A DNA stretch of 64,000 nucleotides from Astragalus membranaceus. Its lineage: Eukaryota > Streptophyta > Magnoliopsida > Fabales > Fabaceae. The notes under the pieces were generated by a model, which saw nothing but the letters and a program-made list of their open reading frames with translations, searched no databases and was not told where the DNA came from. Each line of letters begins with the position of its first letter. The stretch's first letter is position 1. Position numbers and translations under genes: made by a program. The stretch is taken from contig CM076848.1 of the NCBI GenBank assembly GCA_039519185.1, forward strand, positions 29,431,917-29,495,916, written 5' to 3'. Positions 1 to 10,600 of this stretch are shown here, piece after piece.

Positions 1-45
1 CGGATTCGAATCTTGGGTGTGGCAAAAACTCTGTTGGACGGAAAG

Positions 46-222
46 TGTTGGAAATTCAAGTGTGAGTGGTTAGTCCCACATCGGCTATAAATGAGTTATA
101 TGAAGGATATATAAGAGAGGGGACTCATATACCCAATGCCTTAAGGTTTTGGGTGGAGATGTGGTGTCCAAGTCTCTTGGTGGTCCAGTTCATTGGCTGG
201 CTCGTTGCTCCCGGTGCTCGGA
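46..222 (+). repeat. TRIM-like terminal repeat, copy 1
   Basis: A stretch that starts TGTTGGAAATTCAAGTGTGA recurs at 275, and the second copy continues at 2713 after an interruption. The second copy is preceded by a purine run (GGGGGAGA, 267-274) that resembles a polypurine tract. Two short direct repeats with little between them and no coding capacity fit a terminal-repeat retrotransposon in miniature. I see no clear tRNA primer site, and the right edge (about 222) is approximate. The repeat holds GTCCCACATCG at 73-83 and TATATAAG at 108-115, described under findings. Confidence 0.55.
73..115 (+). promoter_or_regulatory. USE + TATA pair with U6-like spacing
   Basis: GTCCCACATCG (73-83) matches the plant snRNA upstream sequence element RTCCCACATCG exactly. 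TATATAAG (108-115) follows after 24 nt, the spacing known for plant RNA polymerase III (U6-type) snRNA promoters. The second copy of the repeat has a mutated element (CCCACACCGG near 308). Whether it drives transcription is inference. Confidence 0.45.
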
Positions 223-327
223 TCCTGGTTTGGATCAAGTATAGTGATATGGGTGACTCACACTTTGGGGGAGATGTTGGAAATTCAAGTGTGAGTAGTT
301 AGTTAGTCCCACACCGGCTATGAATGA

Positions 328-2712
328 TGTAACATTCTAACATTTAGATGTCATAAAGATTAGAATATTAACCATTTACGCCAATCAGAGTTATAAACCT
401 ACTTGAGTTGTTGGACGTGAGATAACTTGACGGGAAAAATTACTGCCACCTCGAGTTCCTTAAGGTAAGATACCGATATCGGAACCATATAAACATGAAC
501 GACAATAAAATAAATCAATCGGGATACCATATATGTCCAAAAACTCAAAGTAAAGTTTATAATAGATCATAACTTGATTAAAATCAAGCATTCGGTCTAA
601 AGGGGATACAACATAAACATGGGTAGGGAAAGCTAAGCAAACATAAACAACTTGATCCAAAAGGATTCCTCGATAAACTAAGCAGCCGCTGCAGCAACTA
701 CTTCTCCTCGGTCAGCTTTGTTTTGCCCTGTACATCTGAAAACACCACAAACATAAACAGTGAGATTACAAATCTCAATGAGTTCCTCCGAGACCCCTCA
801 CATTTCCTCTCGGCGTTTTCTAAATTCAGTCGCTTTCTTTTAATTTTTCTTTCCTCTTGTTACCTCGAAGCACAACCCCAGGTACTGCAAGCTCTCATAC
901 CACGGGGAAGCCAATTCGTATAACTATACTAAATAATGTCGGGCCTTGACTTTTGGGCTCATGACTTCCCAGCCACCAAGTATGCTTATAAACCTCTTGG
1001 GATTGTCATCCCCCTTGTATTTTTTATGCCTTTAGTTCATTCAATAGTTTCCTCATTTGTTGACCATTATAACAGTGTAAATATCTCAAATCATGGCCTA
1101 AATCATATGTGAATATTTACTTTTGAATTAGAGATGGAAATAGAGTGGAATTGGTACTCAAAGGAATGGGAAAGTGAAATTTTTAAATTTTGAAGTTAGC
1201 AGGCGCACCGGTCATGTGCTTGGACACACCAGTTGTGCTTGGACAAAAATCCAGTGCCTGTTAGCATAGGCTCTTGCACGGGTCGTGTGCCCAGGCGCAC
1301 CGGTCGTGCTTGGACGCACCAGTCGTGTGCCTGGACGCACCGGTCGTGCTCCCTGCGTAGATTTCAGAAAATCCCATTTTTTCCAAGTTTTGAGCATCGG
1401 ATTTGATACCAATTCATCCCAATCTCAATCCCAACTCAAAATGCAACATTCACACAATGATATTAAGTCCAAAAACAACAATTCACATCAACAATTTCAT
1501 TTCAATCATTAACAAGAACATAAATTTCCAAACAATCAACAAGAACATCAAAGTTTCACAAAACGGTTTTTCTAACTCATCAATTTCGCCATTTCAGAAT
1601 CAATGCAATCAAATCAACATGAATTTTCATAAAGATACCAAATAAGTGAGGAACTCACATTGACAAAGGAGTTACTCCATAAGCAAGTAAAAGACTTCAA
1701 GCACATCAACAACATTTCCATCAGCTCATATCACCCAAGCTAGCTCCCAACAACTCCTAAAGCACTCCAACTCAGCTTCCTACTCCTCAATCCCCCAATA
1801 GCTAAACCCCTAATGCACATGCAAGCTCCATTTCCACACTTAGAACACTCCAAACCCACATGCATGATGATGTCAAAGTAAGAAAGTCGTGAATGGTGGC
1901 ATTTCAGATTTTAATAGCTCAATCTTCCATGGATCTCGAGTATAGAAGATTGGAGTGGAGTGGAGTGGATGTGAATTTCTAAAGGTTAGATGAAAGATTA
2001 GGCTTCAAAGTTGCTGTTTTGGGGGTTTAGAGAAGAATGGTGTTTCTCCCTTCTTTTTCCTCTCACTCTCGAGAGCTCTCTCTCATTCTCAATCCTCTCT
2101 TTTTCTTTCTTCAAAACTGAAAAGTGGGAGTGAGATGAAGGGTTTTCGGTTTGGGTTTATGGGTGAGTGAGGTTTTGAAACTCTCCTCTTCTTTTTCTTT
2201 TCTCCCTCTCATTTCCCTTCTCTATAATCTATTCTTTTCTTTTCCTTTTCAAAATGAAACAAGTGAAACGTGTGTGGGATTTATTTAAATGAAGGACAAG
2301 GTGGTCTTGTGGTGTGTTACGTGTGTTACTTTGGGAGTGTGTTATTTCATAGGTGTGAGGGAATGTTTTGTGGGAGTGGGTAAATGAGAATGGGTTTTCC
2401 CTCAACTGAAACAAATAAATTTTTTTGGGCCTTATGGAGTGGACTTAATTCTACAATATATGGACTTGTGTCCACTAGACCCTTTTTATTACTCGCACCC
2501 CTCCTTATTCCTTATACCGTCTCACTACTAAACTAACAAACAAGCACACAATACACACAATACATACATGTATGGTACTCGGGCAATCAATTCATGAAAT
2601 TACCAATCAATAATCAAGCAATTAACTCAATTATCAACCAATCATCAATCCAAAAATAATTTAAATCATTCGCACATCAAAGTAATTAAAATAATTACTT
2701 TGGGATGTTACA
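328..2712 (-). mobile_element. Solo LTR, probably Ty3-gypsy
   Basis: The stretch begins TGTAACATTC and ends GGGATGTTACA, so it has TG..CA ends. Read on the minus strand it starts TGTAACATCCC, the same start as the LTR-like sequence at 36254. It interrupts the second TRIM-like repeat: the sequence before 328 (ending ..CTATGAATGA) and the sequence from 2713 (AAATGAGG..) join to restore the order seen in the intact copy around 85-100. The flanks AATGA / AAATGA look like a slightly eroded target duplication. No internal coding region remains. It contains an array of short repeats at 1204-1352 and purine/pyrimidine-rich stretches near 2040-2260. Confidence 0.6.
1204..1352. repeat. Short degenerate tandem repeat in the solo LTR
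   Basis: Variants of GCACCGGTCGTG and TTGGACGCACCAG recur about every 17-25 bp. The array lies inside the solo LTR, in the part upstream of its end when read on the minus strand. Arrays like this are common in LTR U3 regions. I assign no function. Confidence 0.6.
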
Positions 2713-2880
2713 AAATGAGGTATATGAAGGATATATAAGAGAGATGACCCATATACCCAATGCCTTAAGGTTTTGGGAGGAGATGTGGCGTCCAAGTCTA
2801 TTGGTAGTCTGGTTCATTGGCTGACTCGTTGCTCCCAGTGCTCCCCCGGACTCCCCCAACAAAGAGAACCACACAGGCCG
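2713..2880 (+). repeat. TRIM-like terminal repeat, copy 2 (right part)
   Basis: It repeats 89-222 with about 90 percent identity by eye (ATATGAAGGATATATAAGAG, CCTTAAGGTTTTGGG, TTCATTGGCTG). The left part of this copy is at 275-327, and the solo LTR 328-2712 lies between the two parts. Confidence 0.6.
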
Positions 2881-3219
2881 GTAAAGCCGGGTACTCGTCG
2901 TGGCCAACCAAGTTCTCTGGCGTAGATTAGTCACCAGCAAAGCTGCTGAAAACTACGCACCAATGACATGGTAACAAACAAAAAAAGTCTTTTTGTTTTA
3001 ACTTCAATATCGAGTAGGATACTCAGGTTTAGAGATGAGCACACTCCTGATGAAAAAAAGAGATGACACACTTATTGTCTTAATAGTTCATAACATTATC
3101 CTAGAAGGATTAGATGCAAACTAAAACTTATTAAGTTCATATGTAAACCTATTAAATGTATCTAAGTTAAAATTCTTAGAATATTTTCACACTTTTGTAG
3201 GTTACCCTATTGAGCACAA

Positions 3220-3905
3220 AACATTAAATGTTGTTTAACTTTAAGATATTTGAAGGGAACAACAGATATGGGAATCCTCTATAAGAAGGAACATAAGCAA
3301 CAACTGGAAGCATTTTTTGACAATGATTATGCAAGGGCCATGATGATAGAAAAAGGACTTCTAGTTTTGTGTATTTGTTGAGCTCTGGAACTATATATTG
3401 GTCATCAAAAAAGCAATCTATTGTTACTCTTTGCTCTACTAAAGCAGAACTTGTGACTGCAGCACATTGTGTGTGATAACAACTCAATTATCAAGCTGTC
3501 AAAGAACTCAGTCATATATGGGAGGAGCAAACATATAGATGTAAGATTTCACTTCTTAATAGATCTGTGCAAGGAAGGTGTGATTGGGCTAAAACTCTAT
3601 TCTTCACATAATCAATTAGCTAACATTTTAACCAAAGACCTTGAAGAATGAAAGCTACTCCAAGTTAAGAAGATGTCTAGGTGTGTGTCCTTTGAGTAAA
3701 CTTGTACCCAATTTGAATAAACTCAATGCATAATGAAGATGCTTCAATTTAAGGAAGAAATGTTAGTAGTTTGTTTGCTTGTAAGCCTTTGGGCCTTTTT
3801 CTTGTTTTAGTTGGGCCTAGGTCCAATAACAGCTATTCTGTCATTGTTAATTGGCCTAATACATAATGTAATATTTACAATCAATGAAAGTTTTTCTCAA
3901 AAAAA
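3220..3905 (+). pseudogene. Copia retrotransposon 3' remnant (RNase H end plus LTR-like tail)
   Basis: Translated pieces resemble the end of a Ty1-copia polyprotein: a YLKGT-like segment near 3240, and DNNSIIKLSKNSVIYGRSKH followed by ..HNQLANILTKDL at 3472-3645, the usual RNase H C-terminus. At least two stops and a frame change lie between 3380 and 3475, and part of the domain (the TALSTAEAEY-like section) is compressed, so it is dead. AAGGAAGAAA at 3750 followed by TGTTAGTAG resembles a polypurine tract and the start of a 3' LTR, which probably runs to about 3905. No 5' partner is in the window. Confidence 0.75.
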
Positions 3906-3999
3906 AAGTTTGCCAAAGTTAGTTTTCTGTTATACCACTAACAAAATTCCTGTAAAAGAAAAAAGAGTTCGCAAAATTAAAACAAATAAAATAAAATAA

Positions 4000-4270
4000 A
4001 ATAATTTGCTCTAAAAATTTGTCTATCATGAGTCCCAATATCAAGTGGGTCCAGTTTCTATATGAAACCAGTGGTGTAAAGTGGGCAGAATGTCGCATGG
4101 AGAAGTAGATTTGCCAATAGGAAAGCAATGCAATCTCACTCACCTTATCCACACATCAACCATAATCTTTAATCGCATATATCCTTACATCACAGCCATT
4201 GCTTCCTTGCAAAATTAAGCTGACTCAAATTTTATTTCCTGATAGACATCACAAAAGCATACATACACAT
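4000..4270 (+). promoter_or_regulatory. Upstream region of PSAN
   Basis: A GATAAG-type I-box (reverse complement CTTATC, 4144-4149), common in light-regulated plant genes, and a CCAAT-like site near 4112 precede an AT-rich TATA-like stretch (CATATATCC, about 4176). The predicted leader would be roughly 65 nt. These are motif matches only. Confidence 0.35.
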
Positions 4271-4988
4271 ATGGCTGCTATGAACTCTGGCGTATTGGCT
4301 TGTAGCTATGCCATATCTGGTTCTGAGCTCAATGCAAAGCTCATTTCCATGCCATCAGTTGCATCACCAACCGTGTCAGGTTCCAAGTTACCTGTGATCA
4401 AGGCTCAGCAGGTGAGAATTCCCCAAGCCAAGGAATCTGAAGGAAGGAGAAATGCTCTTGTTTTATTGGCAGCAACCCTTTTTACAAGTGCAGCTGTAGC
4501 TTCCAATTCTTCTGCTAATGCTGGGGTCATTGAAGATTACCTTGAAAGAAGCAAGGCCAACAAGGTTTAATCCAATTACTCACTCTTTGGCCACTATAAT
4601 AATGTACTAATTTATTGTAGATTAATTTGATTATATTTATGATTATGATGGTGTAGGAATTGAATGACAAGAAGAGGTTAGCTACTAGTGGAGCTAACTT
4701 TGCAAGAGCATATACTGTGCAATTTGGCACTTGCAAGTTCCCTGAAAATTTCACTGGCTGCCAAGATCTTGCCAAACAAAAGGTATTTAATTTACCTTAC
4801 CTCAATTCATGATCTTTCTTATTTCACTTATCTGCTCTCCCAATTTCTACGTTTTGTATTCAATTTTTCTAAGTGTCTCTCTGTTTTTATTTGTGCAGAA
4901 AGTGCCGTTCATTTCTGAGGATTTGGAACTTGAATGCGAAGGAAAGGACAAATACAAGTGTGGTTCTAATGTTTTCTGGAAATGGTAA
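4271..4988 (+). CDS. PSAN: Photosystem I reaction centre subunit N, chloroplast precursor
   Basis: The coding exons are 4271-4564, 4657-4782 and 4899-4988, each bordered by GT..AG introns that fall between codons. Together they encode 169 residues and end at TAA. Residues 1-84 carry a Ser/Ala-rich transit peptide with a hydrophobic thylakoid-transfer segment (NALVLLAATLFTSAAVA) ending in a SANA-type cleavage site. The mature part starts GVIEDYLERSKANKELNDKK and ends CGSNVFWKW. Four cysteines (FGTCKF, TGCQD, LECEG, KCGSN) match the family. PsaN is a small lumenal protein of photosystem I that helps plastocyanin interact with the complex. I chose the ATG at 4271 over the in-frame ATG at 4199 because the transit peptide and the size (about 170 aa) then match the family. 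The gene looks complete. Confidence 0.95.
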
Positions 4989-5238
4989 AAAAAAGGGTGC
5001 AGTGCAGTGCAGTCCAGTGGTGTCCAATTAAGCGTTCTTTTGGAATGTATCAAACTTCTCCTTGAAAATATACCATATTTTTCTGCATTGCTTTTATTAT
5101 TGGTGTGTTGCTTTTGCATTGTTTTTAATTCGTTAACAAATTTAAATTAAGCTCGCTTCCTTTAGGTTCGTATGTGACTACATCCAGCCTCTCCAATTGC
5201 AATGTTTTTATTTTCAAAAAATTATAGAGATTAAAGTG

Positions 5239-5450
5239 GGGGTTGCTTGTAGGGTGAAGGAGAAAACCAAGTCCCTCATTAGTGTACCATTTAAATTGAC
5301 CGTTAGATATAATATAAAATGCTATGAGTGGTTGAGATTGTATCAATTAACATGAAATTTCTCAATCATTTATAACATTTTATTATGTAATATCTAATGG
5401 TCAATTTAAGTGGTACACCAGTAAGAGATCCCTCACCCTAGAAGCTCCCT
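5239..5450. mobile_element. MITE-like foldback element downstream of PSAN
   Basis: The left half (GTAGGGTGAAGG, then TGTACCATTTAAATTGACCG) and the right half (GGTCAATTTAAGTGGTACA, then CCTCACCCTAGAAGC) are imperfect reverse complements along about 95 bp each. There is no ORF. I see no clean target duplication, so the class is unknown. Confidence 0.7.
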
Positions 5451-5532
5451 ATAATGGGGTAACCAAAATTATGATAACCAAAATCTCCCAAAACTATTTT
5501 CAAACTTAACAAGTTTTTCGATATTGAGTATG

Positions 5533-5697
5533 TCGATATGAATTTGGACCCTCTACAGCATGTAGAGGGTGCAGCAAGTTGCTGCGCCATTAGATCTAGA
5601 GAGAGAAAGTTGTTGCGCCATTCTCTCTCTAGATCTAACGGTGCAACAACTTGCTGCACCCTCTACATGCTGTAGAGGATCCAAATTCATGTCGATA
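5533..5697. repeat. Near-perfect long hairpin (about 75-bp arms)
   Basis: The left arm runs from about 5533 to 5607 (GAATTTGGACCCTCTACAGC .. TAGATCTAGAGAGAGA) and the right arm from about 5622 to 5697 (TCTCTCTAGATCTAACGG .. GGATCCAAATTCATG). Only a few mismatches interrupt the stem, and the loop is about 15 nt. Each arm also holds a smaller palindrome (CTCTACAGCATGTAGAG). It is a foldback element and would make a long double-stranded RNA if transcribed. Confidence 0.85.
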
Positions 5698-5749
5698 TCT
5701 TCACTGTCTGAGTATCTTAGTTGGAGTTCACGACAACGCACAATGGTGG

Positions 5750-6177
5750 TAGTGTTGGATCAAAGTGGGATATGAGTAATAAATGTGTACCTACTTGCAA
5801 TGGGGGTCATGCTTATTTATAAGTAATGTGAAAACCTAGGGACTAGCGCGTGCCCACACACACTTACGTACTTTTTATATAGAGGAACAACTTTTTTTGA
5901 TGCAAAAACACTTAGTGCATATGATAATAGTTTCAATACAGGTTGGCCTGAGATCCAAAATTTGAGAGCTAGCATAAGACCTCGACGCCCTAGTAAGGGT
6001 GTGAGCAAGGAGATTTGCTTGTCTCATGTTGTGCAAAAAGGTGTGCAAGTGTACACAGTCTAAAAACAAGTAATACAATGATAAGTAGAGATCGTATCCA
6101 CAGGGATTGGATTAATTTTTGAGAGTTTAAAATGGTAGCAATACTAGTGAGAAACAGAAATAAAATAAAAGATGATT

Positions 6178-6230
<53 letters not shown>

Positions 6231-8785
6231 ACAAGATTTAAAATAAGCAAGATAAAGATAGAGTGTATTCAAGTGAGAAAGATAGTTGGAATGCTCTTTC
6301 CTAAGTAACTTACTTTGATAGCATTGTGTTATACATGATGCTCCGGCAATGGATGCTGTAGCAATGGATGCGTGCCTTTCAGCAACTAACGTCAGGGTTT
6401 CATTACAAGTCTTATGTCTAAGCTCTAAATAAGTTCATCATTGTATATTAAGTTCCCACAGTATCATCCTATGGACCATGCTATCCTATGTCTAGGTTTT
6501 AGCATTGAATTAACAAAGTTTCCTTTTATTAAAACGCTTATCCATATTAGTTCTTGAGTTCAAATCGTAAACCATATTTATATTTATGACCCTACTTATT
6601 CTAAGTGATCAACCTCAAAATAAGTTTGAAAGAATTATAGAACAAGAACTAAATTGCAAGCATCAATATAACATAATAACTATTCAAAGGTTCATTACAA
6701 AATTAAGGCATCCCAACTAAAGATGTTTAGTTCATGCTTGACATAACTAAGCACATATAAACAGAAAGATTCATATTCATATGATTGAAAATACAAAGGA
6801 AATGAATTAAGATAGAAATTACACAAGTGGAGTTCCTTTGCATATTCTGCCTAGCAATGTTGGAGCAATGAAACAACAATACAAAATGGTGTAGAAGTAG
6901 ATAAAGAAGTTGTTAATTTCTTCCTCTCCTTTGAACCAAAGTAGTATATTTAAAACTAATTCTAAAACTTGAGATATTTCAAATGATGAGGAGGAGATGT
7001 ATTTATAGGCCTTTTGGAGTGGAGTTGTCTTGGGCAACAAGGTTACTTAAGGATGAAGTTAGGGTTTCCTTTTCTTAATTTATCTCAAAAGCTTTGATGT
7101 GATTACCCATCATGTTAAAAGAAGAGGTCCATTGATGAGAGGACAAGTGTCTCTTAGAAGGGTGACTCTTGTGAGCTATGAGGTCTATGACAGGCGCCAA
7201 AATCTCCCACTTGATCACTTGCCTTTTGACGCATCATAACGTCATCACCAGGATGCTGGGGCATTCTGTGTTGTGAAGATTGCTGGGACAATTGATGCTG
7301 ACAGTAATGCTGGGGCAAAGTCTCTGCTACTATTGCTGGTGCATCTATTGCTGGGGCAATGATTGCAGCAGCAATTGAACAAACACATAAAATACCACAA
7401 ATCATAAAATACAGTCATGAAGTGTGCCTAAACCTTTCTTAACTCTAAAAGTTGTATTTCTTTTGTACTTCTTTATTTAACAAAACATTATTAATGAGAT
7501 TCTCACAATTATTTAGATTTGAAAGCGTTAATAACTCTATATAAAATAGAGTTATCACACCCCAAAATTAAACCATTGCTTGTCCTCAAGTAATGACACT
7601 TGAACAAGACAAAATTTTTAAAACAAAAGATTTTGATTTTTCAGAAGAACAGATCAGCTAGACTTTTCAAAAATATGTTTTCAACAAGTGCACTTCTAGA
7701 ATTTCATGTTAGATTTTCATAGAAATTCATAGCCATGTGTTCTTTTCAACATTCAAGGTTATTGCTACCCATTTAAGTGAGTGTGTGGCCCACTGAACTT
7801 AGATTGGTTCCTAACTAGTTTCAAAAAAGTTTACTTTGCATTGGATAGAAAAAGTTTGCATTTGATCAAGCTAAGAGATTTTTCAAAATATAGAATAGGC
7901 TAACAATTTCCTCAAAGTAATGGGGGGCTTCAAAGCACAACAAAGGGTCTTGGATTAAGTATTTCAAATTCAGGGTCGGTGCTAATTTTTTGTGGCCTTT
8001 TGGATCCTGGAGCAATCATTGCCGTGGCAATTGATGCTCCGGCTTTTGAGAACTACTTTGGAGAATTTTCAGCTATATTGCCCTCATTATTGATCCCCTT
8101 TTTGTATTTCTCTTTTTCTTTTTCTTTTTGCTCTTTTTTATCATGCATTTTTGAAAAGGGTACAGCTTTTGTTTCGGGCAAGAATAACTTCTTATGATTG
8201 TGCTTTTTCATAGTAGTTCTCAAGCCTATTGCACTGTCTTTCCTATCCTTATCATACTTAGCCCAAATTTAATTTTTTATGCTATTCTCTTTTTAGTAAA
8301 AATTTAGCAATTGATCTTGGGTCACTATTGCTATCCTTTGCATTCAGTTAATTTTCAAGCTAGCTAAGTTCATTTTTAAGTTCAGTTGTTACGTGTAAAA
8401 GCAGTAATAACCTTGATCATTTGTTTAGAACTTAGGCTATTTTGCAAACAAAGTTCTGGTTTTTCAAAAAAAAAATTAAGTTCAAAAATGCACTTTTTTC
8501 TTTCTTTGCAAAAATTGGTTCAGCTGATCATGCTTCTAAAATTTGTAAACCATTAACACAAACAACTACAGCTACTTAACACAAACAACTAAGATACATA
8601 CACCATATTATAACATAGCATATATTATGTTTCACAAAATATTTTGTCCCCCCCCCCCAACTCAAGCTTCAGCAGTGTCCTCGCTGCTTATATAATAGAG
8701 GAGAACCAGAAACCTGCATATGCTATTATCACAAAATACATATGTAAGATAGTCATATAAAAGATATAAACCTTTAAGGAAAGTT
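5750..8785. other. Retroelement-like region without a convincing gene
   Basis: From 6043 (GTGCAAGTGTACACAGTC) the sequence looks like the noncoding part of a plant retroelement: it has a variant of the GCAAGTGTAC .. AAGTAAT block that reappears at 9637. The only ORFs are short and show no family features. Several stretches (6335-6375, 7245-7380, 8000-8045) repeat GCTGGGGCAAT/GCTCCGGCAAT-type words that also fill the minus-strand ORF at 8786-9658. A C run lies at 8648-8657. Confidence 0.4.
6179..6227. repeat. (GT)n microsatellite
   Basis: An uninterrupted GT dinucleotide run of about 24 units. Confidence 0.98.
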
Positions 8786-9658
8786 TTACTGCTTGGGAGT
8801 TCCACTCCTCAGCCTGCTGCTTGCCCTTGTTGGGACAAGCTTGATCTTCTTCTGCTTCTTCTTCTGAGTTTCCTCAGGATTGGATGCTTCTGCAATAGTT
8901 GTTGGGGCATCATCAGTTTCTGTTTCCTCAGCAGTAAAAGCAGGGGCACTTGCAGCAGATTCTGTCTGCTTAATTTTAGCTAGTTCCTCTTCCTTTCTGA
9001 TGGCAGCCAATGTCTGCATCACTAGCCTTTTTGTAGCTTCTGCTTGAGCAGGGTCCACTGGTGGTGCTGTCTTGGATGCTCCAGCATCAGGTGCTGGATG
9101 CATTGCAGGGGTAGTAGATGTTGTTTTCATTGCTGGAGCAACAGCTGCCTTCTCTGTTGCTGGAGCATCAACTACCATCTCCATCGCTTGAGCAACAACT
9201 TTAGTTTCCTTCTGCTGAGGTGCCTCTTCAGGTTGCTCTTCCTCATTCTTTTCTTCTTCCTCTTCAGCCTCTTCTTCTTCTTCTTCTTCTTCAGACTCCT
9301 CTTCCTCTTTAGCCTCTTGAATGTCTTGCAATTTTCGTTTTGTACCTGCATGTTCAATGTTAGTAGCAGATACTGCAGCTTTGGATGCTGCAGCAATGAC
9401 AGGGCTATCAGATGGGGCTTTTGTTGCAGATTCTTCTGGCTCAGCTGTTTGATTTACTGGTGAGAGGGTGGGTTCTTTTTCTGGTTCTTTGGCTGGAGGG
9501 GTAGTTGAGTTGTTGATGGTGGTGGACTTGTGGTTTGTGGAGTGTGTGGTGGTTGGGTGGGTGTTTTGGCTTGTGTTGGGGAGGTTTGAGGTGGGGGTGA
9601 TGTTTAGGTTTGGTGAGGACTTGATGGCGAAATTGGCAAGTGTACCAAATTGTCGCAA
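8786..9658 (-). CDS. Hypothetical acidic low-complexity protein, retroelement-associated
   Basis: An open frame of 290 codons on the minus strand. Residues about 1-70 are Asn/Thr/Ser/Pro-rich, a central Glu-rich tract (about 115-145) looks coiled or disordered, a middle section repeats short Ala/Pro phrases (DAPATEK, VAPAMK, TTPAM), and the C-terminus is basic (KKKQKKIKLVPTRASSRLRS). There is no signal peptide, membrane segment or catalytic motif. Basic tails of this kind occur in extra ORFs of some plant gypsy elements; that link is recalled, not shown here. Repeat-like DNA (GCAAGTGTAC at 9637) starts at the N-terminal end, and the ORF may continue a frame opened by the repeat. It could be non-coding: the composition is so biased that an accidental ORF of this length is possible. 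Confidence 0.4.
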   Translation of the reverse strand: MRQFGTLANFAIKSSPNLNITPTSNLPNTSQNTHPTTTHSTNHKSTTINNSTTPPAKEPEKEPTLSPVNQTAEPEESATKAPSDSPVIAAASKAAVSATNIEHAGTKRKLQDIQEAKEEEESEEEEEEEEAEEEEEKNEEEQPEEAPQQKETKVVAQAMEMVVDAPATEKAAVAPAMKTTSTTPAMHPAPDAGASKTAPPVDPAQAEATKRLVMQTLAAIRKEEELAKIKQTESAASAPAFTAEETETDDAPTTIAEASNPEETQKKKQKKIKLVPTRASSRLRSGTPKQ

Positions 9659-9659
9659 G

Positions 9660-10600
9660 TAATAATAAAACGTTAAGACCGAGTGTCGAACTCAATGATC
9701 GAATGCAAATACCAATAAACGTTAACAACAACTAAAAGAACAAAAATGAACCGAAGTTTGAGTTAAATTGTAAAGTAACGAGAACTTTTATAGTAAAGAC
9801 AATAAAATGTTTTTTCCAAGCTCATATGGCATGTGACTGTAAACACCTTTACAGGTCATAAAAAGTAACTAATTGATTTTTTTCACAAAATACCATGTAA
9901 CAAACACATCTTAAACGATTGGTTTTTTGCGTTATCTCACATGAGGCTTTTCCACTATAAGGCGAATTCAAACATTTTTTGTGTTTGAGGAAAATGGCGG
10001 ATTCAAAGTTTCAAACATATTCATTCATCACAACAATTCATGCGACAAATGACACAAAGCATAAATAATCGGATGCACATTTGATAACATTCTAATCACA
10101 GAAATGTTGAATTTTACAACTGAGTCGTGCTGGTTAATTCCTATCAGCATCCCCAATTTCCCCTCCATCAAAGAATAACGATACAAATAAATAATTTTAT
10201 CGTGTAAAAAGAAAGACAAAGAAACCACTGCTAAAGAGCTAAAACTTAGAGCTCTTAAGCCACATAACACCAATGTATACAGAGAATCTGCAACCAAACA
10301 TCAATTACCCTTCCAAAACAAAAACCCTAATATAGAGAATCTACTAAATCATTCCCAAATTAAGTTTTAAAACCTCATAAACCCTAAATCCTCCAACTAA
10401 AGCTTATACAATCAATAAAAAGTAAATACAATAAAAAAAACCTAGAGAGAGAGAGCGACAGAGAGAGAGAGCAACAAATAGAGAGAGAGAGAGAGAGAGC
10501 GACGGAGAGAGAGATAGAGAGAGAGACCCACAAAGAGAGGGAGAGAGAGAGTTAGAGGGAGGGAGAGAACTTGCCTGGAAAATGGAAGAGGAGTTGAGCG
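9660..10600. other. Noncoding repeat DNA left of the hAT insertion
   Basis: It begins with the AAGTAATAATAAAACG block typical of dispersed plant retroelements. The right part (10330-10600) reads on the minus strand like a 5' UTR/promoter region: GA/CT tracts, several AAACCCTA-type motifs and no ORF of note. It is probably the interior of the CACTA-like element whose right end is at 14208, but I could not find its left end. Confidence 0.35.
10442..10557. repeat. GA-rich microsatellite tract
   Basis: Runs of GAGAGA broken by GCGACA/GACCCA-type units. On the minus strand this is a CT-rich tract of the kind seen in plant 5' UTRs. Confidence 0.9.

Noticed and set aside
4199..4270. Upstream in-frame ATG for PSAN
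   Set aside because: It would add 24 residues not seen in the family, and the sequence fits a 5' leader.
9044..9463. 139-codon plus-strand ORF
   Set aside because: It is the reverse strand of the Glu-rich minus-strand frame and is a low-complexity shadow.
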